A DNA stretch of 59,502 nt from positions 4,400 through 63,901 of the forward strand of contig PMTR01000185.1 of the NCBI GenBank assembly GCA_003167255.1, in the 5' to 3' direction. Under the pieces are notes generated by a model. The model ran no database searches and was not told the DNA's origin. It saw nothing but the letters and a program-made list of their open reading frames with translations. Below are positions 34,401 to 42,532 of the stretch, one piece after another. The translations under genes were made by a program, and so were the position numbers. Positions within the stretch are counted from its first letter, which is position 1. Each line of letters starts with the position of its first letter. The stretch comes from Bryobacterales bacterium (GTDB lineage: Bacteria > Acidobacteriota > Terriglobia > Bryobacterales > Bryobacteraceae).

Positions 34401-35449
34401 CCATCGGGCACTTCTTCCAGGCGGTCGTTGAGAATCCAGGTCTCGACGCCGCGGATGGGCTTGCCGATGTGCACCGGCGAGCCCACGCGCATGGCGGCGC
34501 GCGTGGTGCTGACGGTGCATTCGGTGGGTCCCCAATCGTTGACCATCAGTTTGCCGGCGGCCCAGAGGTCGGAGATGTCCTGGGGCAATGCCTCGCCGCC
34601 CATATAGACCAAGTCGAGTTCAGGCAGCTCGGCTTGAGGATTCTCGCAGCCGATGGCGCGCAGCAGCGTGGGTGGAGGGCAGAAGACCGTGATGCGTTCG
34701 CGGCGCAGCCAGCCGACCAGGTCGGGGCCGAGGCGGGCGGTCCCCTCATCCATCATGACCAGGGTGGCGCCCGCCGAGAAGGCCAGCCAGATTTCTTCGA
34801 CGGAGGAATCGTAGGAGGAGGAGGAGTTTTGAGAAACGCGGGCGTCCGGCGTGAGGCGGAATTCGACCAGGTCGGAGGCCACCAGGTTCGAGACGCTGCG
34901 GTGCTCGATCATGACGGCTTTGGGACGGCCGGTTGTGCCGGAGGTGTAGATGGTGTAGGCGAGGCTCTCGGGCGTAAGCCAGGCGGGCGCGGGCGGTGCG
35001 CCGGCATGCGGGAGCGCGGCGGTGACGTCGAACTGGGGGGCCGCGCCGAAATGGCCGGTGCGGGCGCGATCCAGGCCGGCGGCGTCGGTGAGCAAGGCGA
35101 CCGCGGCGGAGTCTTCGAGGATCTCGCGAATGCGGGCGTCGGGAAAAGCCGGGTCGATACAGGTATAGGCGGCGCCGGCGTGGAGGACGCCGAGTTGCGC
35201 TGCGTACAGGTGGTGGGACTGGCGCGGCAACAGGATAGCGACGACGCACTCGCCGGTAACGATGGCGCCTAGCAGCGCGGCGATCTGGTGGGATTCGTGA
35301 GCGAGTTTCGCATAGGTGACGAAGCCGCGGACGGGGCGGCCGCTATCGGGCGGAACCTCGACGGCGATTCTCGCAGGCCAGCGCCGGGCGGCGTTGTCGA
35401 AGAAGTGGTGCAGCAGCAGAGGGCTGTCGTGGAGTGGTGCGTCAGTCAT
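31481..35449 (-). CDS. Pls-type membrane nonribosomal peptide synthetase (putative poly-amino acid synthase)
   Basis: 1322 residues from ATG 35449 (a TTG at 35470 is also open). Order: adenylation domain (about 10-510) with YTSGTTGRPKAVM, the A4 block YDSSVEE, NDWGPTE, YRSGDL, and A10 GGKLNRAAL; carrier domain with phosphopantetheine Ser near 554 in LGGDSLRAAQ; then about six membrane helices in pairs, interleaved with three left-handed beta-helix (hexapeptide-repeat) domains. This A-T-TM-C1-C2-C3 layout is that of epsilon-poly-L-lysine synthetase (Pls; TIGR02353-type terminal region). There is no condensation or thioesterase domain, so it is not an ordinary NRPS module. By-eye alignment to GrsA gives pocket residues D-S-E-C-V-M-D-V-S-K; Glu and Asp in the pocket suggest a basic amino acid. 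The product is unproven. Confidence 0.85.
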   Translation of the reverse strand: MTDAPLHDSPLLLHHFFDNAARRWPARIAVEVPPDSGRPVRGFVTYAKLAHESHQIAALLGAIVTGECVVAILLPRQSHHLYAAQLGVLHAGAAYTCIDPAFPDARIREILEDSAAVALLTDAAGLDRARTGHFGAAPQFDVTAALPHAGAPPAPAWLTPESLAYTIYTSGTTGRPKAVMIEHRSVSNLVASDLVEFRLTPDARVSQNSSSSYDSSVEEIWLAFSAGATLVMMDEGTARLGPDLVGWLRRERITVFCPPPTLLRAIGCENPQAELPELDLVYMGGEALPQDISDLWAAGKLMVNDWGPTECTVSTTRAAMRVGSPVHIGKPIRGVETWILNDRLEEVPDGQWGELAVGGVALARGYWKRPELTAEKFPVHPRLGRIYRSGDLAHRDSDGNLHCHGRIDSQVKIRGYRVELEEIEAHLAACPGVHAAVCRIQDDGGQPTLVAFLIPSDAATPPSPDSLKAILREIVPSYMVPARFGLLAKLPVTVGGKLNRAALPHLDPPAAAAESAASPPRDSMESLLAGAFGEILGLPQTVSIHEDFFASLGGDSLRAAQLVTRLRHLTPSTPVAVRDVYETRTVAALAERLRAAPPAPAEKNPAILPRGGRPFFSTVVQAAWLLLTFAVAAAAAYYIVFEVAPRLTRGLGIFPLLLLAPAVFFAGLVVYGLLAVAAAVLAKRVLVGAYRPRQEPVWGSFYVRNWMVQHLTRAIPWWLIEGTEFQLAALRSLGARIGRRVHIHRGVHMSQGGWDLLEIGDDVTIAQDASLGLVELDAGHIVVAPISLGHGSTVDIRAGVAGGARLGAGAWLTALSWLPPGSTVPSGERWDGIPARPAGHAPPVPAVTENERTLSPLWHGLWMVLSRYAIGTLPVLNLELLALLAVVSLEVDADRLNRWLRQPSAEFTPFLLVIVMASLSVPLSLLVEALIMRMLGRVPEGVISRWSPSYIRVWLKPGILVAASEWLSGTLFWPLWLRLAGMNIGPGCEISTILDVVPELVDIGPECFFADGIYLAGPRIYRGTVTLTRTHISTNTFLGNHAVVPSGQSLPENILLGVCTVADDTLVRTGTSWFGHPPFELPVREIITVDRSFTYDPSFIRYWNRVFWELLRFALPAAPTIVAMLWLQAIAVAEPFTPWPELLFWRVPLVTFAAGAALSLLVLILKWGLLGRVHPGRHPLWSCWCSRWDFLYVAWALYSRGALAALEGTLLLSWYLRAMGVKLGKRVVLGGGFSQVVDPDMLTIEDGATVSSTLQSHTFEDRVLKIDRVVIRRRATLGTNTVPLYGADIGAGTHVAPHSVIMKHEHLLPNLRYEGAPTRLES

Positions 35450-35557
35450 CGCTGGACAGTCTGCCGGCAAGGTGGCGAAGAAAGTGAATCGGGGATCCGG
35501 ATGGCGCGCACAAGTCGTATTGTAATCGGGTATTGGGTCAGTGTGAGCTTCCCGATT

Positions 35558-36694
35558 TCACTCTCTGCCGCGCCGGACTATGAACGGGTCTGGAACCCGC
35601 TTCGGCTCTGTAAAGCGAGAGCGGAGATCCTTCAGGACTTCAGAAGCTTCGTATGATCGCCACTTCTTTTCCCCCGAGGAGACCAGGAGTCCGCGATCCA
35701 CCAGCAGCTTCAAGTCTTTGGTAGCCACCTGAACGGATATGCCGGCAACGCTTCGATATGCCGCATTTCGAACCCGCAGACCGGACGCCGCATCCGAAAG
35801 CGCAAGAATAGTTCGCTCGGGCAACTTGCGTTTCTTGACTTCCACCTCAAGCGCATCCCACGTTTGCTGTACCTCGCGGGACCTTCGTAATATTGTAGTG
35901 GCTTGCCGGAAATGCGCCGTCAGACAAAACCTGACCCAAGGACGGGCGTCACGGCGCGGGCTCCAGTTGCCGGCTCCCACATTGAGTAGAACAACGTAGT
36001 ATTCGCGGGTATTACGACCCAGGTATTCCTCAATGCTGGAGAATTCGGGCGCCAAAGTGCCAGCCCGTGCCAGAATTAGAGATTGCAGGCAGCGCGCCAT
36101 TCTTCCGTTGCCGTCCGAAAAAGGGTGAATCATCACAAAGTTCAGATGTCCCATGGCTGCGCGGACCATGCTCGCGGTTGAATTGTCGGGCTGATTCAGG
36201 GCCGCCGCCAACTGGACCATTAGACCGGGAACGAGTTGTGCATCCGGCGCTTTGTATACAACCTCCTTTTTGGCCTCGTCAACGACTTGAATAGGCCCCG
36301 GCCGCCACCGCCCGGGGTTTTTGCTCAGATCGTATTCCATCATCATGAAATGAAGACTTCGTAGAAAGTCGGTGGAGTGCTTGAAATGTGGGTCCGCTGC
36401 AAGCTGCAACACGTACGTCATGGCGGAGCGGTATCCGCGCACCGCTTTCCAGTCCACGTCAGCCGCTTCAAGGGGCTCGTCGCCTTCAACTGCGGCGATT
36501 GCATCTTCGACCGTGACATTGAATCCCTCAATGGAGTTCGATGCCCTGATGGCACGAGCGAATAGCGCTCTACGCAGCAGCCCAGGCCATCTCTTGGGAG
36601 TCTGTATTGAATATCTCAAAGTTTGCTTGAGTTCGTCGATGCGAGCGATCACGTCGATCTCTAGTCCGTCGAGCTTTGGAGTCTCAAAAAGCAT
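35558..36694 (-). CDS. Fic-domain adenylyltransferase with N-terminal autoinhibition and winged-helix tail
   Basis: 378 residues. The catalytic motif HPFSDGNGRMAR is complete at residues 190-201 (HxFx(D/E)GNGRxxR). SNSIEG at 52-57 is the inhibitory [S/T]xxxE[G/N] motif, so it is a class II, self-inhibited Fic protein. The C-terminal ~90 residues read as a winged helix (AGISVQVATKDLKLLVDRGL). Fic proteins of this kind AMPylate target proteins; the target is unknown. Palindromes overlap its start codon (36693-36763), suggesting autoregulation through the winged helix. It is not part of the Pls gene's operon as far as I can tell (gap 108 bases). Confidence 0.9.
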   Translation of the reverse strand: MLFETPKLDGLEIDVIARIDELKQTLRYSIQTPKRWPGLLRRALFARAIRASNSIEGFNVTVEDAIAAVEGDEPLEAADVDWKAVRGYRSAMTYVLQLAADPHFKHSTDFLRSLHFMMMEYDLSKNPGRWRPGPIQVVDEAKKEVVYKAPDAQLVPGLMVQLAAALNQPDNSTASMVRAAMGHLNFVMIHPFSDGNGRMARCLQSLILARAGTLAPEFSSIEEYLGRNTREYYVVLLNVGAGNWSPRRDARPWVRFCLTAHFRQATTILRRSREVQQTWDALEVEVKKRKLPERTILALSDAASGLRVRNAAYRSVAGISVQVATKDLKLLVDRGLLVSSGEKKWRSYEASEVLKDLRSRFTEPKRVPDPFIVRRGRE

Positions 36695-36763
36695 AGCGTT
36701 ATACCGCTTACAACGCTATTATATACTGTTTCTATTAGTATACAATATCGTTTATAACAGTAT
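36693..36763 (-). promoter_or_regulatory. Palindrome-rich operator/promoter region of the Fic gene
   Basis: An AT-rich patch with three inverted repeats: ATAGCGTT (36693-36700) with AACGCTAT (36712-36719), the first arm overlapping the ATG; TATACT (36722-36727) with AGTATA (36737-36742); ATACTGTT (36723-36730) with AACAGTAT (36756-36763). Such stacked palindromes suggest binding of a dimeric regulator. Confidence 0.55.
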
Positions 36764-36771
36764 CTCGGAAC

Positions 36772-36896
36772 GTGGCGCACGCACTCGTGCGTGCCGTGTC
36801 GAGACTCTTCTCGACACCCTGGTGGGGGACGGACAGACTGTCGGGACCGGGCGTCGGCATGAGTGCCGACGCGGCACGCACGAGTGCGTGCGCCAC
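36772..36896 (-). repeat. 125-bp triple-hairpin repeat, family C, copy 2
   Basis: The same perfect 24-bp ends as copy 1. The inner hairpins run GTGTCGAGACTCTTCTCGAC first and GCGTCGGCATGAGTGCCGAC second, opposite to copy 1 and the same as copy 3. It sits between the Fic promoter patch and the RelE 3' end; no gene is seen in 36764-36990. Confidence 0.9.
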
Positions 36897-36990
36897 CTTA
36901 TCGCCACCGAAAGTCTGGGAGAACTTCAGGTTAGGCTGATTGAGATGACCGAGCCCGAATCGAAAGCGGCTGGTTCCGCTGACAGCAGTT

Positions 36991-37266
36991 TCACTTCAGC
37001 CGGCGGTAGACATCCTTCCGGTCTCCGACCTTCACCACGAGGACCAGGAGGACCTCGTCCCGAATCTGATAAATGACGCGATAGTTCTTGCCCGGCCCCA
37101 CGTAGGCGCGGTAGAGCTTCTCCTTCGTCTCCAGCTTCTCCACTCCGTGAGGCCGGGGATTCTCTTCCAGGCGGAGAATGTCCCGGTTCACCTGCCTTCG
37201 GACGTGAGGATCGAGCTTGCGGAGGTCCCGCTCAGCGGCGGGAGTGACTTCAACGCGGTAGGCCAG
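36991..37266 (-). CDS. RelE/ParE-superfamily toxin with non-canonical start
   Basis: The core reads LAYRVEVTPAAERDLRKLDP, RLEENPRPHGVEKLE, YRAYVGPGKNYRVIYQI and VVKVGDRKDVYR, all typical of RelE mRNA interferases, ~91 residues. The frame is immediately preceded by the antitoxin's TGA (37272-37270, in the same frame). The first possible starts are GTC 37269 and CTG 37266; the first standard start (GTG 37191) would remove the conserved first beta strand and helix. I therefore place the start at CTG 37266 tentatively. Translation is probably coupled to the antitoxin. If the GTG is used, a 66-residue truncated toxin results. Confidence 0.72.
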   Translation of the reverse strand: MAYRVEVTPAAERDLRKLDPHVRRQVNRDILRLEENPRPHGVEKLETKEKLYRAYVGPGKNYRVIYQIRDEVLLVLVVKVGDRKDVYRRLK

Positions 37267-37269
37267 GAC

Positions 37270-37536
37270 TCAGTCTCCCAATTTCCGCATGAGGCCCCGG
37301 AGAGGAATGGTACCCTTCTTTTTCGCCTCTTTCAGAGCGGCGCGGGCGTCTTTGAGATCCTCGCGGTCCATCTCCTCCTGGGCCAGGCGCTCCAGGAGGT
37401 GGAGGTCATCTATGGGAATGACGGCGGCCAGGTCCTTCCCACGGCGGGAGACAATAGTCCGCTCCTTCCCGTAGGCGGCGCGGTTTACGACTTCGGGAAA
37501 CTCTTCCCGCGCTTTCGAGACATTGAGGCGTGTCAT
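37270..37536 (-). CDS. Phd/YefM-family antitoxin
   Basis: 88 residues from ATG 37536. MTRLNVSKAREEFPEVVNRA and ERTIVSRRGKDLAAVIPIDD are the Phd/YefM fold that binds DNA as a dimer; the acidic-basic tail (AQEEMDREDLKDARAALKEA) would wrap the toxin. Its stop directly precedes the toxin coding sequence. Conditional cooperativity at the upstream repeats (37540-37566) is likely by analogy. Confidence 0.85.
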   Translation of the reverse strand: MTRLNVSKAREEFPEVVNRAAYGKERTIVSRRGKDLAAVIPIDDLHLLERLAQEEMDREDLKDARAALKEAKKKGTIPLRGLMRKLGD

Positions 37537-37539
37537 TAG

Positions 37540-37566
37540 GTGTACCTTTCGTACAATTCGTACGAG
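37540..37566 (-). promoter_or_regulatory. Candidate antitoxin operator
   Basis: TTCGTAC occurs at 37548-37554 and 37557-37563 (9-base period), the second forming CGTACG palindrome, with a related GTGTAC at 37541-37545. It lies immediately upstream of the antitoxin start and resembles the half-site arrangement at Phd/YefM promoters. Confidence 0.5.
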
Positions 37567-37747
37567 AACACTGCCAGTATCGAACAATTTGGCTTCGCTC
37601 CGCAAGCCGCCAATGGCCCTGCCGATGGCCCGAAAGGGCTAGCCGGACCTGCTCCGGCGGCGTCTCCCGGCATTTCGAGCGTTCGATTATCATAAAGAGA
37701 TAAGCGTCTGAATCAGCGCCAAGTAGCCCAAGCCGGTTTAAACCTTC

Positions 37748-40700
37748 ATGTGGATAGTCCGATTAGCCTTACGGCGCCCCTATACCTTCGTCGTGGTGGC
37801 GATGCTCATCGCCATTCTGGGCGTCGCTGCGATTATCAGCATGCCGGTGGACATCTTCCCGTACATCGATATTCCGGTGGTCAGCGTAGTGTGGACTTAC
37901 GGCGGGCTCTCGCCGGAAGAAATGGAAAAACGCATGGTGACCATCTTCGAGCGGGCCATGACCACTACGGTGAACGACATTGAGCACATCGAATCGCAAT
38001 CCTATACCGGAGTGTCGGTGACGCGCGTCTACTTCCAACCGAATGCCAAAGTGGAGGTGGCGCTTTCGCAGGTGACGGCGATCGCCCAGACGCTGCTGCG
38101 TATTTTCCCGCCCGGCACCACCCCGCCGAGCATTATCAAGTACGACGCTTCGGCCGTCCCCATCCTGCAACTGGGCCTGCAGAGCGACACGATGAGCGAG
38201 CAGGAGCTCTACGACGTGGGGCAGAACTTCATCCGCACTCCGCTGGCGACCATCCAGGGCTGCGCGGCCCCGCCCCCGTTTGGCGGCAAGAGCCGGATGG
38301 TGATGGTGGATCTGAATCCGGATGCGCTTTACTCGCGGGGGCTGTCGCCCACCGACGTCTCAAACGCGCTCAACAACCAGAATCTGATTCTTCCGGCCGG
38401 CACCGCCAAGATCGGCGACCGGGACTACCAGATCAAGGTCAATAGCAGCCCGCGGATTCTGAGCGAGATCAACGCGATGCCGATGAAGGTGGTGAACGGC
38501 GCGACGGTTTATCTGGGAGACGTGGCGCAGGTCCGCGACGGCTATGCCGTGCAAACCAGCATCGTACGGACCAACGGAACCCGCGGGGCGCTGCTGGTAG
38601 TGCTGCGGAACGGCAAGGCGTCCACGCTGGCAGTGGTAAACAACGTTAAGGCGGCGCTGCCGCGGATTCTGGCGGGGCTCCCGCCGGAGCTTCACGTGCG
38701 GCAACTGTTCGACCAATCGGTTTTCGTGCGGGCCGCCATCAACGGGGTGGTGCGGGAGGCGGTGATCGCCGCCTGCCTCACCGGCCTCATGATACTGATC
38801 TTCCTGGGAAGCTGGCGGAGCACCATCATCGTCTGCATCTCCATTCCTCTTTCGATCCTGGTCTCGCTGATCGTGCTAAGCCTGGCGGGGCAGACCATCA
38901 ACGTGATGACCCTGGGGGGAATGGCGCTGGCGGTGGGCATCCTGGTGGACGACGCCACGGTGGAGATCGAGAACACCCATCGCAACATGGCGATGAAGAA
39001 GCCACTGGTGCGGGCGGTGCTGGATGGCGCGCAACAGATTGCGGTGCCGGCCTTCGTCTCGACGCTTTCCATCTGCATCGTATTTGTGCCGGTGCTGCTG
39101 CTGACCGGCGCGGCCAAATATCTGTTCACGCCGCTGGCGATGGCGGTGGTGTTCGCCATGATGGCCTCTTATTTCCTGTCGCGCACCCTGATTCCCACCA
39201 TGGTGCACTACATGTTGCGGCCGGAAGTGAAGTTGTACGCGCAGGGCAAGCACGGGGAAACGGCCGGCGGCAAGGGCCCCATTTGGAAGGCGCACTATAT
39301 CTTCAACCGCCGGTTCGAGCAGATGCGGGCAGCCTACGTCGGGTTGCTGGAGTGGTCGCTGGTGCACCGCCCCCGGGTACTGGCGGGGTTCGGCATTTTT
39401 GTAATCGGTTCGATGGGCCTGGCGTATTTTATCGGAAGGGACTTTTTCCCGACGGTGGACTCCGGCCAGATGCGTCTGCATGCCCGTGCGCCTTCGGGCA
39501 CACGTATCGAACAGACCGAGCAAGTTTTTGCCAGTATCGAGCACGAGATCCGGGAGGTGATTCCGGCGAGGGAGCTCAAGGACATCATCGACAACATCGG
39601 AATTCCGAACGGCGGATTCAACCTGGCGTTCGGCGACAGCCCGACCCTTGGCGTGGGCGACGGCGACATCCTGATTGCCCTGGACCCGGAAAACCACGGC
39701 TCGACGGCCGAATATACCGACCGGTTGCGCAGGCGCCTGCACGAGAAGTTTCCCGACGAGACGATTTTCTTTGAAGCCGCCAACATCACCAACCAGATCC
39801 TGAACTTTGGGCTGCCGGCGCCGATTGACGTGCAGGTGGTGGGGCGGAACATCGCGGCGAACTACGAGATCGCGCAGCGCCTCGAAGCTCAGATTGCGCG
39901 GATTCCGGGAGCGGCCGACGTGCACATTCACCAGGTAGTGGACTATCCCGAAATCCGGCTGAATGTGGACCGCACCAAGGCTGGCCTGGTGGGGCTGACG
40001 CAGAAAGACGTCACCAATAGCATGCTGATTTCGCTCTCGTCGAGCGGGCAGGTGGCGCCCACGCAGTGGCTGGATTGGAATAGCGGCGTCAGTTATTTTG
40101 TGTCGGTGCAGACGCCGCAATATAAGATGGACTCGCTTTCGGCGATTCTGCGGACGCCGATTGCGGCGGCGGGCAACTTCACTTCCACCACGGCTACGTC
40201 GACGGCGGGAACCTCGGGACCGGCTGGGATGGGCGCGGCTCCCAACCAGTCGTCGCTGGCCTATGGCAACCCCGGCGCGGCGTCAGGTGGGCCGGAGTTG
40301 CTCTCCAACCTGGCGAGCGTCTCGCGCGGCATCGCGCCGGAAATCGTGAATCACTACAATGTGCAACCGGTGTACGACGTGTACGCCAACGTGGACCGCC
40401 GGGACCTGGGCGCGGTGGGGTCGGCGGTGGAGAAACTGGTGAAGCAGGCCTCAGTCAAGCTTCCGAGGGGCAGCTCGATCGATCTGCGCGGCCAGATCAC
40501 CACCATGGAAACCTCCTTTTTCCGGCTGGCGCTGGGGATGATCTTTGCGGTGGTACTGGTTTACCTGCTGATGGCGGTCAACTTTCAATCGTGGCTGGAC
40601 CCGTTCATTATTCTGATGGCGCTGCCGGGAGCGATGGCGGGCATCGTGTGGATTCTCTTCCTGACGCAGACCACTTTCAGCGTGCCGTCGCTGATGGGTT

Positions 40701-41086
40701 CGATCATGTGCATCGGCGTGGCCACGGCCAATAGTATTCTGATGGTGGTGTTCGCCAACGACCAGCGTGAAGAAGGCCTGGACGCCCGCGCGGCGGCGCT
40801 CGAGGCCGGGCACACGCGCATCCGCCCGGTCATCATGACGGCCAGCGCCATGATCATCGGCATGCTCCCCATGGCTTTGGGTATGGGCGAAGGCGGCGAG
40901 CAGAACGCGCCCCTGGGCCGCGCGGTGATTGGCGGGCTGATTCTGGCGACGATTACCACGCTGTTTGTGGTTCCGCTGGTGTATAGCTTATTGCGAACGA
41001 AACCCCCGGTGGATTACGAGCGGAGGATTGTGGAAGAAGAACACGAGCACCTGCAAGAAGAGATGATGGGCGAGGATATGGCATGA
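37748..41086 (+). CDS. RND-family efflux transporter, inner-membrane pump
   Basis: 1112 residues of the AcrB/HAE1-like type. Proton-relay Asp401-Asp402 lie in GILVDDATVEIEN of helix 4; two large periplasmic loops and 12 helices are readable. An unusual low-complexity stretch rich in Thr, Ala, Gly and Ser (TSTTATSTAGTSGPAGMGAA, around residue 820) interrupts the second periplasmic domain and explains the extra length over AcrB (~1050). Exports a substrate together with the adaptor (4-base overlap) and outer-membrane channel downstream. Substrate unknown. It may be an organic compound or lipid rather than a metal, as no metal-binding motif is obvious. Confidence 0.9.
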   Translation: MWIVRLALRRPYTFVVVAMLIAILGVAAIISMPVDIFPYIDIPVVSVVWTYGGLSPEEMEKRMVTIFERAMTTTVNDIEHIESQSYTGVSVTRVYFQPNAKVEVALSQVTAIAQTLLRIFPPGTTPPSIIKYDASAVPILQLGLQSDTMSEQELYDVGQNFIRTPLATIQGCAAPPPFGGKSRMVMVDLNPDALYSRGLSPTDVSNALNNQNLILPAGTAKIGDRDYQIKVNSSPRILSEINAMPMKVVNGATVYLGDVAQVRDGYAVQTSIVRTNGTRGALLVVLRNGKASTLAVVNNVKAALPRILAGLPPELHVRQLFDQSVFVRAAINGVVREAVIAACLTGLMILIFLGSWRSTIIVCISIPLSILVSLIVLSLAGQTINVMTLGGMALAVGILVDDATVEIENTHRNMAMKKPLVRAVLDGAQQIAVPAFVSTLSICIVFVPVLLLTGAAKYLFTPLAMAVVFAMMASYFLSRTLIPTMVHYMLRPEVKLYAQGKHGETAGGKGPIWKAHYIFNRRFEQMRAAYVGLLEWSLVHRPRVLAGFGIFVIGSMGLAYFIGRDFFPTVDSGQMRLHARAPSGTRIEQTEQVFASIEHEIREVIPARELKDIIDNIGIPNGGFNLAFGDSPTLGVGDGDILIALDPENHGSTAEYTDRLRRRLHEKFPDETIFFEAANITNQILNFGLPAPIDVQVVGRNIAANYEIAQRLEAQIARIPGAADVHIHQVVDYPEIRLNVDRTKAGLVGLTQKDVTNSMLISLSSSGQVAPTQWLDWNSGVSYFVSVQTPQYKMDSLSAILRTPIAAAGNFTSTTATSTAGTSGPAGMGAAPNQSSLAYGNPGAASGGPELLSNLASVSRGIAPEIVNHYNVQPVYDVYANVDRRDLGAVGSAVEKLVKQASVKLPRGSSIDLRGQITTMETSFFRLALGMIFAVVLVYLLMAVNFQSWLDPFIILMALPGAMAGIVWILFLTQTTFSVPSLMGSIMCIGVATANSILMVVFANDQREEGLDARAAALEAGHTRIRPVIMTASAMIIGMLPMALGMGEGGEQNAPLGRAVIGGLILATITTLFVVPLVYSLLRTKPPVDYERRIVEEEHEHLQEEMMGEDMA

Positions 41087-42420
41087 ACGAGATCCAGACC
41101 AACGAAGAAAGGCTGCGCTCCGAGATTGAAGATCTCAAGCGGCGTTTGGCCGCGAGCCAATCCCACGGGCCGGCCGTTGTGCATAAGGGCCCGACGTTTC
41201 GCACATTCGCGGTGTTGATTTCGCTGGTGCTTGCGCTGGTGGTGGCGGGCTACTTCTTAGGGTACCTTCCGCGGCAACAGAGGGAAATGGCATTGGCTCA
41301 GGAGTCGAAGGCCGGTGGGGAAGCGCTGCCGGTGGTGAACGTGGCGCTGGTTGAGCGGTCGCTGGCAAAGGGCAACCTGGTGCTGGCGGGCAACATAGAG
41401 GCGGTGACGGAAGCGCCGGTGCTGGCGCGCGCCAGCGGGTATATTCTGAAACGCTACGTGGATATCGGCGACCGCGTGCAGGAGGGCCAGGTGCTGGCGG
41501 AGATCGAGGCGCCGGAGTTGGATCAACAGATCGCGCAGGCGAAGGCCACGGTGGACCAGGCGCACAGCAACACGGAGCAGACCCAGGCGGCGCTCGAACA
41601 GGGACGCAGCAATGCAGGGCTGGCCAAGGTGACCGCCGACCGCCAGCAGCAGCTTTTCGTTAAGGATGTGATCTCGCGGCAGGACAACGACACGGCGCAA
41701 ATGCAGTATGCTGCCCAGCAGGCCAACGTACAGGCGCTGGAGAAAGCGGTGAACGCGGCGCGCGGCAGCGCGTCGGCGGTGGAAGCCAACCTGGCGCGGA
41801 TCAACGATCTGAAGAATTACCTGACGGTGCGGGCGCCGTTTGCGGGCGTGATCACGGTGCGCAACATCGACGTGGGAGCGCTGGTGAACGAAGGCAGCAC
41901 GCTGCTCTATCGCATCGCGCAGACCGGCCGGCTACGCACTTATCTCAACGTTCCGCAGGCCGATGCCGGCAACGTGCGGGTGGGGCAGCACGCCACGCTG
42001 GAGATTGTGGGGCGCACGGGCATCAAGATCCCGGGCGAAGTGACGCGCACGGCAAACTCGCTCGATCCGGCCACGCGCACGCTATTAGTGGAAGTGCAGG
42101 TCGCGAATGCAACTGGCGCGCTGATGCCGGGCATGTACGCGCAGGTGGACCTGGCGGTGCCGCGGCAGGATCCGCCTCTGTTGATTCCCGGCTCGACCCT
42201 GGTGGTGCGCAGCGACGGGCCGCAGGCGGCGGTGGTGGGGCCCGACGGCGTGGTGCATTTCACGCGGATTCGACTGGGCCGCGATTTCGGCGACCACCTG
42301 GAGGTGCTGGAAGGCTTGCAACTCGGGCAGCAACTGGTAGCCAACCCCAGCGATGTGGTGCGCGAGGGCGTCAAGGTCAAGCCGGTTCAGGCTCCCCAAC
42401 CGGCAGCGGTGAAGCGCTAG
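41083..42420 (+). CDS. RND efflux periplasmic adaptor (HlyD/MFP family)
   Basis: 445 residues. A cytosolic coil, then one membrane helix (FAVLISLVLALVVAGYFLG), then a lipoyl/barrel-sandwich region (ARASGYILKRYVDIGDRVQEG), a long coiled-coil hairpin rich in Gln/Ala (about 145-235) and the LTVRAPFAGVI lipoyl return strand. It links the pump to the outer-membrane channel. Membrane anchoring by a helix rather than lipid is slightly unusual. Overlaps the pump stop (ATGA). Confidence 0.9.
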   Translation: MNEIQTNEERLRSEIEDLKRRLAASQSHGPAVVHKGPTFRTFAVLISLVLALVVAGYFLGYLPRQQREMALAQESKAGGEALPVVNVALVERSLAKGNLVLAGNIEAVTEAPVLARASGYILKRYVDIGDRVQEGQVLAEIEAPELDQQIAQAKATVDQAHSNTEQTQAALEQGRSNAGLAKVTADRQQQLFVKDVISRQDNDTAQMQYAAQQANVQALEKAVNAARGSASAVEANLARINDLKNYLTVRAPFAGVITVRNIDVGALVNEGSTLLYRIAQTGRLRTYLNVPQADAGNVRVGQHATLEIVGRTGIKIPGEVTRTANSLDPATRTLLVEVQVANATGALMPGMYAQVDLAVPRQDPPLLIPGSTLVVRSDGPQAAVVGPDGVVHFTRIRLGRDFGDHLEVLEGLQLGQQLVANPSDVVREGVKVKPVQAPQPAAVKR

Positions 42421-42532
42421 CGTCGTGTCCCGCTAGATCTTGTTCCGCGCCGGTCTTCAGCCTCGGTACAAAATGGAATATTCACCAAGCTCCAAATACC
42501 TACCCGACTTTCCCCACTTGGGGCCTCATGAA

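Noticed and set aside
33080-35272. A 730-residue plus-strand open frame
   Set aside because: Antisense to the Pls-like synthetase, which has clear motifs; composition is that of a shadow frame.
31481-35449. Start of a multimodular NRPS gene cluster
   Set aside because: Only one adenylation and one carrier domain; no condensation, thioesterase or tailoring genes nearby; layout is that of Pls.
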